Shown piece by piece: positions 25,070 through 33,823 of a DNA stretch of 64,000 bases; position 1 is the first letter of the stretch; each line of letters opens with the position of its first letter. Origin of the DNA: Anaerolineales bacterium (lineage in GTDB: Bacteria > Chloroflexota > Anaerolineae > 4572-78 > J111); the NCBI GenBank assembly GCA_015075185.1, contig JABTUW010000002.1:496001-560000 (forward strand). Reading direction: 5' to 3'. Made by a program: the position numbers and the translations under genes. The notes beneath the pieces are model-generated. The model did no database searches. It had not been told where the DNA came from and was given only the letters and a program-made list of their open reading frames with translations.

Positions 25070-25696
25070 ATGGAAAAAGTCGAATTAACGGATCGCAAAG
25101 CGCCGCCCGTCGGTAAAGTTACATTTGAGGAATTTTTGGCGTGGGCCGACGAGGATACCTTTGCTGAATGGGAAGATGGAGAAGTGATTATGGCATCCCC
25201 TGCTTCACGGCGTCACCAGGATTTAAATGTTTGGTTGGCTTCGGTCTTAAGCATTTTCGTTCGCCAGCGTAAACTTGGCTGGCTGACGAGCGCCCCTTTT
25301 TTGACCCGGCTGCGCGTGACAGACCAGGGACGTGAACCCGACCTGGTTTTTCTCAAAACCGAACACCTGGATCGTTTGCAGGAGACATATTTAGAGGGAC
25401 CGGCCGATTTGGTAGTCGAAATTGTATCATTGGAAAGCGTGAGCCGAGACCGGGGACGCAAGTTTGTTGAATATGAAAGCGAGGGGATCCCCGAATATTG
25501 GCTGATTGATCCGATCCGCCGCCAGGCCGAATTTTATCACCTAAGTGATGACCGGCATTATCATCTCGCGCTGCCGGATGCCGAGGGCGTCTATCACAGC
25601 CTGAGTGTGGCCGGGTTTTGGCTGCGGGTTGACTGGCTCTGGCAAGACCCCTTGCCGGATGAATTGGATGTACTGCGGGAAGTGGGTATCGGATAA
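25070..25696 (+). CDS. Uma2-family (DUF820) putative endonuclease
   Basis: A 208-residue protein of the Uma2 family, which has a PD-(D/E)XK nuclease-like fold. Family landmarks are EFLAWADEDTFAEWEDGEVI near the N terminus, the core QGREPDLVFLKTEHLDR, then LVVEIVSLES and KFVEYESEGIPEYWLIDP, giving the D...E-x-x...K arrangement. These genes are abundant in Chloroflexota and Cyanobacteria; their role is unproven and links to mobile DNA have been suggested. The start ATG has a good GGAGG. It begins the accessory patch with the HEPN-like gene and the insertion sequence. Confidence 0.85.
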   Translation: MEKVELTDRKAPPVGKVTFEEFLAWADEDTFAEWEDGEVIMASPASRRHQDLNVWLASVLSIFVRQRKLGWLTSAPFLTRLRVTDQGREPDLVFLKTEHLDRLQETYLEGPADLVVEIVSLESVSRDRGRKFVEYESEGIPEYWLIDPIRRQAEFYHLSDDRHYHLALPDAEGVYHSLSVAGFWLRVDWLWQDPLPDELDVLREVGIG

Positions 25697-25745
25697 AGAA
25701 GCAGCGAGGCGACTAAAATATTGTTAGGCCGTTAGAAGAAAGACT

Positions 25746-26213
25746 ATGGATACATCTGAACTGAGTAGAAAGGAACTCTTAGATTTTGCTTCATCGCATT
25801 TGGTGATAGTTCAAGACGAGGCACTACTTGTTTTGAAGGCTCACCTTGTCGCTGAGTCTCTTTTGTACGAGATACTTGATGATGTATTGCCCAATGCTGC
25901 TATACTAGATACAGCGAGGTTTTCTTTCTCACAGCTAATATCCCTGGTAGAATCATTACGCCCCAGTCATCGGGAAAAATGGATATGGCTGGCGCTCCGT
26001 CGCCTAAATTCGCTTCGGAATGAATTTGCTCACAATCTTTCTCTGGATCGTCTCAACCAAAAGCGTAACGAATTTCTAGAATCGACAATCCCTTGGATTA
26101 CTCCACCAGCCGATACAGAAGGATTGCTTCAGTTTAAATTTGTCCTTTTAATTCTTTGCGCTCAGTTAGCTAATATTCGTCATGGTGTTAAGACTGCTGG
26201 TCCAGCCGCCTAG
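25746..26213 (+). CDS. HEPN-like hypothetical protein
   Basis: A 155-residue all-helical protein I do not recognise by name. It contains LRRLNSLRNEFAHNLSLDRL, the R-N-x-x-A-H motif seen in HEPN-fold proteins, where the Arg and His can form an RNase site. The surrounding helices (HLVAESLLYEILDDVLP and LLQFKFVLLILCAQLANIRH) fit that fold. It is lower in G+C than its neighbours and sits between Uma2 and an insertion sequence, which suggests horizontal gain. No MNT nucleotidyltransferase partner lies beside it. A toxin role is possible but not shown. Confidence 0.55.
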   Translation: MDTSELSRKELLDFASSHLVIVQDEALLVLKAHLVAESLLYEILDDVLPNAAILDTARFSFSQLISLVESLRPSHREKWIWLALRRLNSLRNEFAHNLSLDRLNQKRNEFLESTIPWITPPADTEGLLQFKFVLLILCAQLANIRHGVKTAGPAA

Positions 26214-26442
26214 CGATTAGCATAAACTTCCGAGTAAGATTAAGAATTGGCCATATGGGGTTATAGGTAGGCCAAAACGCGGCCCACCGATGAAGTACAG
26301 TGTCAAGTAGCAGAACCTTAAAATTGTAAAATAGGCTTGGGTTTAGAGCGAAAAAAGAGACAGCCTGAACTTAGCCCACCTCAAACGAGAGTTTGGGAGA
26401 GACAATTCGACGTTATTAGGCTAGTTCAACGACTGACCATGC
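26214..26442. other. Non-coding flank downstream of the IS110 transposase
   Basis: These 229 bp between the HEPN-like gene and the transposase stop hold no open frame. A small hairpin (CTCAAAC with GTTTGGG, about 26381-26398) and an 8-bp inverted repeat (ACGACTGA at 26429 and TCAGTCGT at 26453) lie near the transposase end. The insertion sequence's end is probably within this stretch but I cannot place it. Confidence 0.5.
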
Positions 26443-27875
26443 TCAGGTCTGATCAGTCGTGGAAGGCGGCAAGCAGTAGGTGACCGTGCCGTAAGGCACG
26501 CGCTCCAGTTCCCGCCCCAGTTGGAGGCGATCCAAGTGCTGGCGAGCAAATTCGCTGGCCTTGAGGCCGAGGGTGGTCTTGACCCGCAGTTGACGACCCC
26601 AGGTGATGAAATAGCGGGCCACTTGTTGGGGTTCAGCCCGACGATCAGCAACTTTGGCGGTCAGGACGTGCCAGATGATGACCAGCAGTTTGCGGGCGAT
26701 GGCGACAATAGCTTTTTCTCGACCGATGTGATAAGCCAGGTGCTCGAATTGTTCTTGCCAATGCTGGTCATAACGCACGGCGGTCCAGGCCGCTTCGATG
26801 AGAACCCGACGCAGTTCTTTGCGGCCTTGTTTGGTAATCCCACCGGTGCGGTGGGTTAAACCTGACGAGTGGACCTTCGCCCCCAGCCCGGCGTAGCCGA
26901 CCAGCTTTTTGGCGGTGGGAAAGCGTTCAATCTCGCCGATGGCACTGAGAATGGTCATCGCTGTAATCAAGCCGATGCCTGGCAGTTGCAGGAGATAGGG
27001 CGTCAGATCGGCCCAAGGTTCAGCCAGGCTTAAACGGTTGATCTCGGTTTCGACTTCGCTGATCAAGGGGTCTAGCTGATCCAACAGGATCAGGTCCTGG
27101 CGCAGTCTGAGCTTTTCCGAGGAGGTCAGACCCAGCCCTAGCCACCAGGCGCGGTTGGCTGCCCCAAACAGCTTCCCGCCTGGTGGCACCAGGTGATGGC
27201 GGTGCAGCAGACTTTGCAATTGATTTTTAATTCGGGTTTGTTGGCTAATCAAGCGTTGACGATGATGGATCAACGCCCGCAGTTCGCGGACGTACTCAGG
27301 GGGCACCCAGATGGTCGGGATCATGCCCACAGCCAGCAGCTTGGCCAGGGTCATCGTGTCTTTCTTGTCGGTTTTGACCACCGCTGCGGCGATCAACTTG
27401 ACCTGCGGGGGATGGCAGACCACGACGCGAGCCACGAGCGGTTCAAGGAGATCGTGCAGATACCAGGCATTGGTCGTTGCTTCCAGGACCACCTCGTCGG
27501 TCGGGCGCAGGTGTTTCCTGGCCCAGCCCTCGAACTCGGCCAGGCTGACTTTGCGCGGCGGCAAGACCATCTCCTGGTAAGCGTTGACCGCGCCCACCAT
27601 CACGTAATGTTTGTGGACATCCAGACCCACGAAACGCTTTTGAGAATTGATCATTATTTCCTCCTGCGATTATCAGGCCGCTTGACCGAGCGGCACGGTG
27701 AAACGTGTCTTTTGGGGCTGAAATGCGTTGCACACACCGATCCGAGCTTGACCCAAGAAGCGGGCCTTCTCATGTGAATCAATTCGGGCGGGCTAGCTCA
27801 AACAACAACGCGGGCTTAAAATATCCCATAGGCGGCTCCGAGCCAGCCCGACACCGCACGTTTCAGCTCGGTGTC
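26429..27875 (-). mobile_element. IS110-family insertion sequence (ends not defined)
   Basis: The element contains one complete transposase gene and non-coding flanks. IS110 elements lack ordinary terminal inverted repeats and target duplications, so edges cannot be read directly. The limits given run from the inverted repeat at the transposase stop (26429-26460) to a hairpin upstream of the gene (27850-27875) and are approximate. Confidence 0.55.
26443..27654 (-). CDS. IS110-family transposase
   Basis: A 403-residue recombinase. The N-terminal RuvC-like DEDD domain shows VGLDVHKHYVMVGAVN, the Glu in EVVLEATTNAW, and the Asp cluster in VVKTDKKDTMTLAKLL. The C-terminal Transposase_20 domain shows LLQLPGIGLITAMTILSAIG, then ERFPTAKKLVGYAGLGAKVH and the catalytic-Ser region SSGLTHRTGGITKQGRKELR. 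The frame is intact, so the element may be active. In this family a structured RNA from the element's non-coding end guides target choice. The 5' flank here (27655-28101) is long enough to encode one. Confidence 0.95.
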   Translation of the reverse strand: MINSQKRFVGLDVHKHYVMVGAVNAYQEMVLPPRKVSLAEFEGWARKHLRPTDEVVLEATTNAWYLHDLLEPLVARVVVCHPPQVKLIAAAVVKTDKKDTMTLAKLLAVGMIPTIWVPPEYVRELRALIHHRQRLISQQTRIKNQLQSLLHRHHLVPPGGKLFGAANRAWWLGLGLTSSEKLRLRQDLILLDQLDPLISEVETEINRLSLAEPWADLTPYLLQLPGIGLITAMTILSAIGEIERFPTAKKLVGYAGLGAKVHSSGLTHRTGGITKQGRKELRRVLIEAAWTAVRYDQHWQEQFEHLAYHIGREKAIVAIARKLLVIIWHVLTAKVADRRAEPQQVARYFITWGRQLRVKTTLGLKASEFARQHLDRLQLGRELERVPYGTVTYCLPPSTTDQT

Positions 27876-28101
27876 CCCGCCCTATTCACAACGTAGGGTA
27901 AGGATACCGAATAACACACGTTTCTGTAAAGTTATTTTCCCGATTGTCGTCGGATGTCTATCTTTAGACATATTAACAACAACGGCGTCAAGTTGACTGC
28001 CTACCGCCGCTATTCGCAACCACACTTTGCCAGCTAAGGCTTTGGTAAGCGTGTCACGCCTTGCTGACCCGGCAGCAGCTTACGCCGAGGCCTTGGATAT
28101 T
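27655..28101. other. Non-coding region upstream of the IS110 transposase; possible guide-RNA locus
   Basis: About 447 bp without a convincing gene. On the plus strand it holds hairpins GCCGCT/AGCGGC (27677-27694) and GACACCG/CGGTGTC (27850-27875). Two related words, CAACAACGCGGGCTTAA and CAACAACGGCGTCAAG, lie about 170 bp apart. In IS110 elements the bridge RNA is encoded in such a flank. I could not fold it or define its ends. Confidence 0.4.
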
Positions 28102-28506
28102 TCATTTTTCATCCTTCCTCCTTCCCCACACCGGCGCGGGCTGGAAGCCGTGATAATCCAGCCACTCCCAATCCGGCCCGCTCCAGCCGACCTGGTTGAA
28201 ATCAACGCTGTCGGTTTTGGGGTCAAAATGGACTCCCTCCGCTTCCAAAAGCTGCCGCTGCCGCGAGCCGCCGCCACCAGCTCGTAAACTGATTTTGCCC
28301 TGCCGGTTGATGACCCGCTGCCAGGGGACATCGCTGCCGTAGGGTAGGGCGGCCATGGCATAACCAACCATACGGGCGGTACAACTCCCGACCATCGCTG
28401 CAATTTGGCCGTAGGTCGCCACTTTGCCGGGTGGAATCTGGCGGGCGATGGCATAGATGCGCTCGTACACTGGCGCATGTTTTAGTGAGTTGGGTGGCTG
28501 CATCAT
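28102..28506 (-). CDS. Alkyltransferase-like protein (ATL, MGMT homologue without the active Cys)
   Basis: A 134-residue protein of the DNA-binding half of O6-alkylguanine-DNA alkyltransferase. IPPGKVATYGQIAAMVG and ARMVGYAMAALP are the recognition-helix and arginine-finger regions. The alkyl-acceptor motif PCHRV reads PWQRVI, with Trp 62 in place of Cys. ATL proteins bind alkylated guanine and recruit nucleotide excision repair; they do not remove the alkyl group. The start is ATG 28506 with AGGAG about 5 bp upstream. It is the last gene of a four-gene minus-strand run with the antiporter, lipoprotein and response regulator. The functional link is unclear. Confidence 0.85.
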   Translation of the reverse strand: MMQPPNSLKHAPVYERIYAIARQIPPGKVATYGQIAAMVGSCTARMVGYAMAALPYGSDVPWQRVINRQGKISLRAGGGGSRQRQLLEAEGVHFDPKTDSVDFNQVGWSGPDWEWLDYHGFQPAPVWGRRKDEK

Positions 28507-28520
28507 TGTTCTCCTCACCA

Positions 28521-30377
28521 TCAGGAGGTAAGTTCGGACGAGCGAGTATCTGCCTCGACAGGGGCAAATGAAATCTCTGTTCCCGGTCCCGAGGGCAGGG
28601 TCAGGCTCAGCAAAGTCCAGCCCGTTTGGGGGGTCAGCGGGAGATCGGTGGTCCAGACAAACGCCTGTTTCCCTCTAAGGAGCAGCAGAGGAACAAAATT
28701 ATTGCCGTAATAGGTACGGTAGTCAGCGTAAGTAAACTGTTGGGTTATCTGCGTCTTTTTGATGACAGCGCCTTCTTGAACCAGGGCGGCCAGCTTTTCG
28801 TAGGTTATCTCCGGGTCGGGAAATAGACGACCCAGCCGGTCGCGGCTAGGCCGTTTACTTTTATCCTGGGCCAGGGATTTCGGCGTCAACTGGTAAACAT
28901 TGGATGAACCAAATTCATCTTGCAGATGCAAACAGGCCAGGGCATTGGCCTCGTCATTGCTGGTCAAGGCGAGCAACCGGCCCAACCCTGACAAATCCAG
29001 ATCATTTTCGGCAAATTCCGAAAGAATGTTGCCGTGATAAACATCCAAGCCGCGAAAACGAGCCTGCCGCACATTTTCCCAGTTCGTGTCTATCAGGCGC
29101 ACGGTAAAGCCCTCTTCTTGCAAAGCCAGCCCTAATAGTTGGGCAAATGGGTGGGCGCCCATTATCAGAAAACCTTGCGGTTCGGCTTCGGCCACGTTTA
29201 ACCAACGGGCCACCAGTTTTGCGGTACCCCCTTGCAATACCACTGTGCTGACAATGACAAGGAAGGTGAGTGAAGCCAGCAGTGGAGCTTCACTGTAGCC
29301 AAGTTCCTCCAATCGAAAGGCAAACAGAGACGAGACCGCCGCGGCCACAATGCCGCGAGGGGCAATCCATGATAAAAACAAGCGTTCATTACGGGTAAGG
29401 TTGCTGCCCAACGCGCTCAGATATACACTGACCGGTCTGAGAACAAATATGACGACGGCTACCAGCAGCAGGCTCCGCCAATTGAGCGCAGCCAAATCAG
29501 CCAAGGTGATGTTGGCCGCCAGAACGATGAACAGACTCGAAATAAAAAGAATGCTGATTCTTTCTTTAAAGTGCCAAATTTGCCGGAGCTGAATCAGGTC
29601 GAGATTGGCCAAAAGGAGGCCCATCACGGTGACGGCCAACAACCCCGACTCGCCCTGCAACGAGTCGGATAAGGCGAAGACGCTAACCACTACGGCCAGA
29701 ATCATGATATCGCGGAGATAATCAGGAACCAGATATCGTCTTATGACAAGAGCGACAAAATAGCCCCCCATGAGTCCGGCCCCCGTTCCAATTAAAACAA
29801 TCCGCAGAAAACCAGTGAAGGCACGGAGGCTCAGATAATTTAGCGGTCCTTCAGCTACAATGAAGTTAAAGATCAACACTGCCAGCAGAGCGCCTAAAGG
29901 ATCAATTAAGATACCTTCCCAGCGTAAAACCGAGGCCAGTTTAGGAATGGGCCGAACATTGCGCAGGAGCGGCGCTATTACCGTAGGGCCGGTGACCACA
30001 ATCAAGGCGCCAAACAGGATGGCCAAAGTCCAGGGGAGTCCCAAGATGAAATGAGCCGCTATTCCGCCCCCCCACCAAGTGATCAAGGCTCCAACCGTGA
30101 TGAGGTTACGCACGATATGAGCCACGTGGCGCACCTCTTGCCACTTTAAAGTTAAGGCTCCCTCAAATAGGATAATAGAGACGGCCAGAGAAATGGCAGG
30201 GAAGAACAAATCTCCCAGCAATTCCTGGGGATGAAGGATATTGAGGACCGGTCCTAACAGAAAACCCGCACCCAACAGGGGAAGTATCGCCGGAAATTTC
30301 AGCCGCCAGGCCAGCCACTGGCAGCAAATTCCCAGCGCCACGATGCCGGCCAGCAGCAATGTTTCCTGATGTTCCAT
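28521..30377 (-). CDS. Na+(K+)/H+ antiporter, CPA1 type with TrkA-N domain
   Basis: A 618-residue protein with about 12 membrane helices and a C-terminal nucleotide-binding domain. The ion site is read in VVTGPTVIAPLLRNVRPIP and WEGILIDPLGALLAV, matching the conserved Asp-containing helix of CPA1 antiporters such as NhaP. After the last helix (~residue 400) comes a Rossmann domain (GFLIMGAHPFAQLLGLALQ, then VRLIDTNWENVRQAR), as in RCK/TrkA-N-regulated carriers. It would expel Na+ or K+ in exchange for protons, controlled by NAD(H) or a similar ligand. Its ATG abuts the stop of the upstream lipoprotein gene, so it belongs to the same operon. Confidence 0.85.
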   Translation of the reverse strand: MEHQETLLLAGIVALGICCQWLAWRLKFPAILPLLGAGFLLGPVLNILHPQELLGDLFFPAISLAVSIILFEGALTLKWQEVRHVAHIVRNLITVGALITWWGGGIAAHFILGLPWTLAILFGALIVVTGPTVIAPLLRNVRPIPKLASVLRWEGILIDPLGALLAVLIFNFIVAEGPLNYLSLRAFTGFLRIVLIGTGAGLMGGYFVALVIRRYLVPDYLRDIMILAVVVSVFALSDSLQGESGLLAVTVMGLLLANLDLIQLRQIWHFKERISILFISSLFIVLAANITLADLAALNWRSLLLVAVVIFVLRPVSVYLSALGSNLTRNERLFLSWIAPRGIVAAAVSSLFAFRLEELGYSEAPLLASLTFLVIVSTVVLQGGTAKLVARWLNVAEAEPQGFLIMGAHPFAQLLGLALQEEGFTVRLIDTNWENVRQARFRGLDVYHGNILSEFAENDLDLSGLGRLLALTSNDEANALACLHLQDEFGSSNVYQLTPKSLAQDKSKRPSRDRLGRLFPDPEITYEKLAALVQEGAVIKKTQITQQFTYADYRTYYGNNFVPLLLLRGKQAFVWTTDLPLTPQTGWTLLSLTLPSGPGTEISFAPVEADTRSSELTS

Positions 30378-31526
30378 TTAAGGTTCCTTATCCGAAATGA
30401 CCTCATCAGCGGGGAGGATTCTGAAACTTTTATACATGGGGTTAAACCACTGCAGAGCCGCCTGGTAGGCCGCAGCCGAGGCAGAGAACACCACCCGGTA
30501 GAGTTTGCCTTCGCTGGCGGCGGTAATGATCGAACCCGCTTTAGTGGTGCCGTCGGCAGCGGTGTAGAGAAAATCAATCGTCGCGCCATCGCTGACTTGA
30601 TCAAGCTGGAACTTTTCCAGGGGCCGGGTCTGCACATCCTTATAATCTTTGGCAAGCTGGTCTACGTAATCATGGGCCGCTTGTCTGGCTGCCTCGGCGT
30701 TATCCTTGGCTTTGGCCGCCTCAGAGACTGTGGCTTCAAAAACCAGATCGGTTTCGGGCATGCCGACGGCAACGGAAGACTCATCCTGGCGCAGAATCTC
30801 CCAATCACTGGGGTAGAAAAAGGCAAAGGTACTGTTGGCGGGGCCGGTTAGAACCCACTCAGGCGGCTCTTGTGTCGCTGGGGTCGTCGTCGCCGCAGCG
30901 GTGTTCATGATGGTAAAGGTGCCGGCCAGGCGATGAAGTTGATCCTGCGAAACCTGCCACTGCTCCTCGGTCGCGCTGAGATACAGCACAAAGACGATAT
31001 TATCTTTTTGAGAGACGCGCACTTCGTTTATCGCCTGGCCCAGGTTAGGATCTTTGGAAGAAAACTGAGCCACAATCGAGCCGTCGGCCCCTTGCTCCTG
31101 GCTGAGGGGGGCAAAGTCAGCCTCTTTGCCGATAAAATTTTGGGTGACAAACATCGCCAGGTACTGATTTAACTCTTTTTCCGAGTAAATCTGGCCCACA
31201 TCGTTAAAAAAAACACCATAACCGGCATGGTCGCCGGGATCAATAAACACAACCCCGTCCGGGCGCTCAAAATCTTGCCAATTTTCCGGGTAGCTAATGC
31301 TAAATCGTTTGCTGGTGTGGATGAAGTGGGTCAGGCTGACTTGATTGGAGACAACAGAAGTGGGCTGGCCGGGGGGGGCAGGAACGGAAGCGGTTTCTAG
31401 CGTTGAGGTTGGATCGGGCCGGATGGGTTGAAATTCGGGCGGCTGCGGCGGCCGGGTATCGCCACAGCTTGATAGGATGAAGAGAAAAATGGGCAGTAAA
31501 TAAGAGCAAAGAGAGCTTTGTTTCAC
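30378..31526 (-). CDS. Lipoprotein with two PsbP-like domains
   Basis: A 382-residue protein with a signal peptide ending LFILSSC (Cys 21 from the GTG start), so a membrane-anchored exported lipoprotein. After a Pro-rich linker it has two similar domains: KRFSISYPENWQDFERPDGV (about 70-190) and FAFFYPSDWEILRQDESSVA (about 220-370). Both have the Y-P-x-x-W start of PsbP-like (Mog1/PsbP fold) domains, common in Chloroflexota lipoproteins of unknown role. The start may be TTG 31532 or GTG 31526; the GTG gives a compact signal peptide. It lies between the response regulator and the antiporter in one operon. Confidence 0.7.
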   Translation of the reverse strand: MKQSSLCSYLLPIFLFILSSCGDTRPPQPPEFQPIRPDPTSTLETASVPAPPGQPTSVVSNQVSLTHFIHTSKRFSISYPENWQDFERPDGVVFIDPGDHAGYGVFFNDVGQIYSEKELNQYLAMFVTQNFIGKEADFAPLSQEQGADGSIVAQFSSKDPNLGQAINEVRVSQKDNIVFVLYLSATEEQWQVSQDQLHRLAGTFTIMNTAAATTTPATQEPPEWVLTGPANSTFAFFYPSDWEILRQDESSVAVGMPETDLVFEATVSEAAKAKDNAEAARQAAHDYVDQLAKDYKDVQTRPLEKFQLDQVSDGATIDFLYTAADGTTKAGSIITAASEGKLYRVVFSASAAAYQAALQWFNPMYKSFRILPADEVISDKEP

Positions 31527-31535
31527 TGGCAAACT

Positions 31536-32192
31536 TTATTCAGGATTTAAAGTAAAACGGTAGCCAGTTCCCCGAATGGTGATTAAACGTTGCGGGCGGC
31601 TGGGGTTTTCCTCGATTTTTTCGCGAATCCAGCGAATATGCACGTCCAGCGTCCGGGTATCACCCAGATAATCCGTTTCCCAGACTTCTTGCATAATGGT
31701 TTTACGACTCAAAATCGTATCATGGCGGCTGACTAGCAGGTAGAGCAGTTTAAATTCTTTGGGGGTTAAACTGTAAATCTGGCCATCACGCAGCACCTGA
31801 TGCCTGTAACAATCGAGGGTGAGACCAGGCAAGCGAACAAATCTATTTTTCTGGGTGGCAGTAGCCTTTTTCAGTCCCTGGGTGAGTTGTTGCAGCTTGC
31901 CAGGGGCCACCAAAATGGTATCAGCGCCAATTTGGGTTGCTATCGTCTTATCGCCGACAACCAGATAGGGAATGTTGAGCTGCATTTCATCAATCGCCTG
32001 CTGAAAGCTGGCCAAACTGAAAGGCGTGTTGGTGGAATTAAAAACAATTAAATTGGGCCAGAGGGTTTTGGTTGTTTCAACAGCAGCCTCAGGTGTAAAA
32101 GATGTGACCACCTGGTACCCCTGGTCCTTCAGGTTACCCAGTAAGGACTCGGATTGGTCCAGGTTATTGTTTTCAATGAGTAAAACGTGCAT
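31536..32192 (-). CDS. Atypical response regulator, OmpR/PhoB type, with degenerate receiver
   Basis: A 218-residue protein. The C-terminal winged helix is intact: YSLTPKEFKLLYLLVSRHD, TRTLDVHIRWIREKIEENP and ITIRGTGYRFTLN. The N-terminal receiver fold is visible (MHVLLIENNNLDQSESLLGN) but the phosphorylation chemistry is gone. The acidic pocket reads ENN, the acceptor position is Asn 52 (LIVFNSTNTP) and the late Lys-Pro reads Ala-Pro (LVAPGK). It probably works without phosphorylation. The start ATG 32192 has GGAGGAAGGA upstream. It leads the operon with lipoprotein, antiporter and ATL and may control it. No histidine kinase lies nearby. Confidence 0.85.
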   Translation of the reverse strand: MHVLLIENNNLDQSESLLGNLKDQGYQVVTSFTPEAAVETTKTLWPNLIVFNSTNTPFSLASFQQAIDEMQLNIPYLVVGDKTIATQIGADTILVAPGKLQQLTQGLKKATATQKNRFVRLPGLTLDCYRHQVLRDGQIYSLTPKEFKLLYLLVSRHDTILSRKTIMQEVWETDYLGDTRTLDVHIRWIREKIEENPSRPQRLITIRGTGYRFTLNPE

Positions 32193-32239
32193 CGTCACGG
32201 ATCCTTCCTCCCCCCGGGTCCCCCGATTCATGAAAGCCC

Positions 32240-32268
32240 ATTATACTCTAAGGTAGTTCGTCCCGCAA
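32240..32268 (-). promoter_or_regulatory. Promoter for the response regulator operon
   Basis: On the minus strand TTGCGG and TATAAT are separated by 17 bp. The ATG lies about 48 bp downstream of the -10. Confidence 0.6.
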
Positions 32269-32326
32269 TAGCCTTAGGGCCTTTTTCGAGGGGTAAATTT
32301 AATAAATTTTAGAGCCAGTCCAGCTT

Positions 32327-33823
32327 TCAGCACGGCTCAAACTTAAGGTGAAGGACACGCTGCGTGGTGGGCCGCAGGCGGGCACGGTCGTCGGGGCAGT
32401 AGCCGCAAATCCACCAAACCTGTTCCCTGGAAACAAGCAGAGGAATGAATTCACGCCAAGCAGCGGGAATTTTTTTGTTAATCATAAATTCATTAACTTT
32501 TTGGCGACGCTGACCCATGCCCAGGGGCGAAAATGTATCGCCGGGCCGGCGCGGCCGCAGGACCGGCTGTTGGCCGATCACCTCAGCATCCAGATACGCT
32601 TCCCAGGGACCGAGTTGGCTTAAATCGTTCAAGTTGGCCTGCTCCAATGTCAGGAAGTCGATTCGGAGTTGCCAGTGAGTGCCAGGCAGTTGGGTTACTC
32701 CGGCCAGGTTAAGGGGTAAGGCTTGAGTTTGCCGCAACTGGGGCTGGTCAGGTAGGGGGGGGGCGGCCAGGACATTGGCCGGGGCAATCACAAATGTGTG
32801 ATAATTTAGAGTTAACATTAATCCCTGCGGCAGGCTGGCCCTGGCGCCCACCTCGCCCTGCTCCACAATAGCCAGCGCCGCCTCGACGTGCTCAAAATTG
32901 ATATCGCGCAAACTACGGCGGAGCGTTTGAACAGCGCGGCGCAGCGTCGAGCGTTTGAGGGCCAGAGGTAACTTCCGCCAAGCCGGCAAGTCCAGCTCAA
33001 TTCGCTCAGGTGACTCGCTGCGGACGACGGTTTGCCAGGCTTGAGCCAGGTGATCGTGCAAAAATTCGGCCTCGGCGGTCACAATCTTGGCGGTGCGCTG
33101 GAGTGTTTGGCGGATATTAGGATTGTAAGTTTCCAGCAGCGGGAGCAGTTCGTGGCGCAGCCGGTTGCGGAAAAAGGTAGTATCCTGGTTGGAAAAATCC
33201 TGGCGAGGTTCAAGCTGGCGCGCCTGGCAGTAGGCTTCAATCTCATTTCGCCAAGTTTCCAGCAGGGGGCGGATGAGTTGGGGGATAGCTACAGATTCCG
33301 AGGCGGGCACGTCGGCCGGATGCAGGCGCAAAGCGGTTATTTCGACCAACGGCAGCATGCCCCGCAGTCCAGCCAAGCCGGCGCCGCGTAGAAAATGCAT
33401 CAAGACCGTTTCCACCTGATCGTCGGCATTGTGGCCGACCGCAATTTTGTTAGCGTTGACTTTTTGAGCCACCCGCCACAAAAAGGCATAGCGAATTTGC
33501 CGGGCTGCTTCTTCCAGAGATTGCTTGCGTCGGGCGGCCTGGGTGGCAACGGCGGCGGTTTCGACAAAAATAGGGAGTTGGCGTTGGTCTGCCAGCTTGC
33601 TGACAAAGGCCTCGTCGAGCTGGGAGTCAGCTCCCCGCAGTTGATGGTTGAGATGAGCAATGGTGAGCGTTAAACCCAAAGTGGGGCGGAGCGTATCCAG
33701 CACGTCAAGCAAACAAAGCGAGTCAGCTCCTCCAGAAACGCCAATAACAACGTGATCGCGATCAGCCAGGAGGGAATTTTTTTGGCAAAATTCAGCAATC
33801 TTTTGGATCAGGCCAGAGGTCAC
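32327..33823 (-). CDS. tilS: tRNA(Ile)-lysidine synthase
   Basis: A 498-residue N-type ATP pyrophosphatase that changes C34 of tRNA-Ile(CAU) to lysidine so that AUA is read. The P-loop is VIGVSGGADSLCLLDVL. The family motif GHNADDQVETVLMHFLRGAGLAGLRGM is split over residues ~110-135. The C-terminal half has the substrate-binding TilS-C region with FSPLGMGQRRQKVNEFMINKK. The start is GTG, overlapping the stop of the cyclase gene by 4 bp, so the two are translationally coupled. That pairing with a signalling protein is unusual. The gene is essential in nearly all bacteria. Confidence 0.95.
   Translation of the reverse strand: MTSGLIQKIAEFCQKNSLLADRDHVVIGVSGGADSLCLLDVLDTLRPTLGLTLTIAHLNHQLRGADSQLDEAFVSKLADQRQLPIFVETAAVATQAARRKQSLEEAARQIRYAFLWRVAQKVNANKIAVGHNADDQVETVLMHFLRGAGLAGLRGMLPLVEITALRLHPADVPASESVAIPQLIRPLLETWRNEIEAYCQARQLEPRQDFSNQDTTFFRNRLRHELLPLLETYNPNIRQTLQRTAKIVTAEAEFLHDHLAQAWQTVVRSESPERIELDLPAWRKLPLALKRSTLRRAVQTLRRSLRDINFEHVEAALAIVEQGEVGARASLPQGLMLTLNYHTFVIAPANVLAAPPLPDQPQLRQTQALPLNLAGVTQLPGTHWQLRIDFLTLEQANLNDLSQLGPWEAYLDAEVIGQQPVLRPRRPGDTFSPLGMGQRRQKVNEFMINKKIPAAWREFIPLLVSREQVWWICGYCPDDRARLRPTTQRVLHLKFEPC

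Noticed and set aside
27193..27777. 194-residue plus-strand frame in the insertion sequence
   Set aside because: Antisense of the IS110 transposase; no supporting motif.
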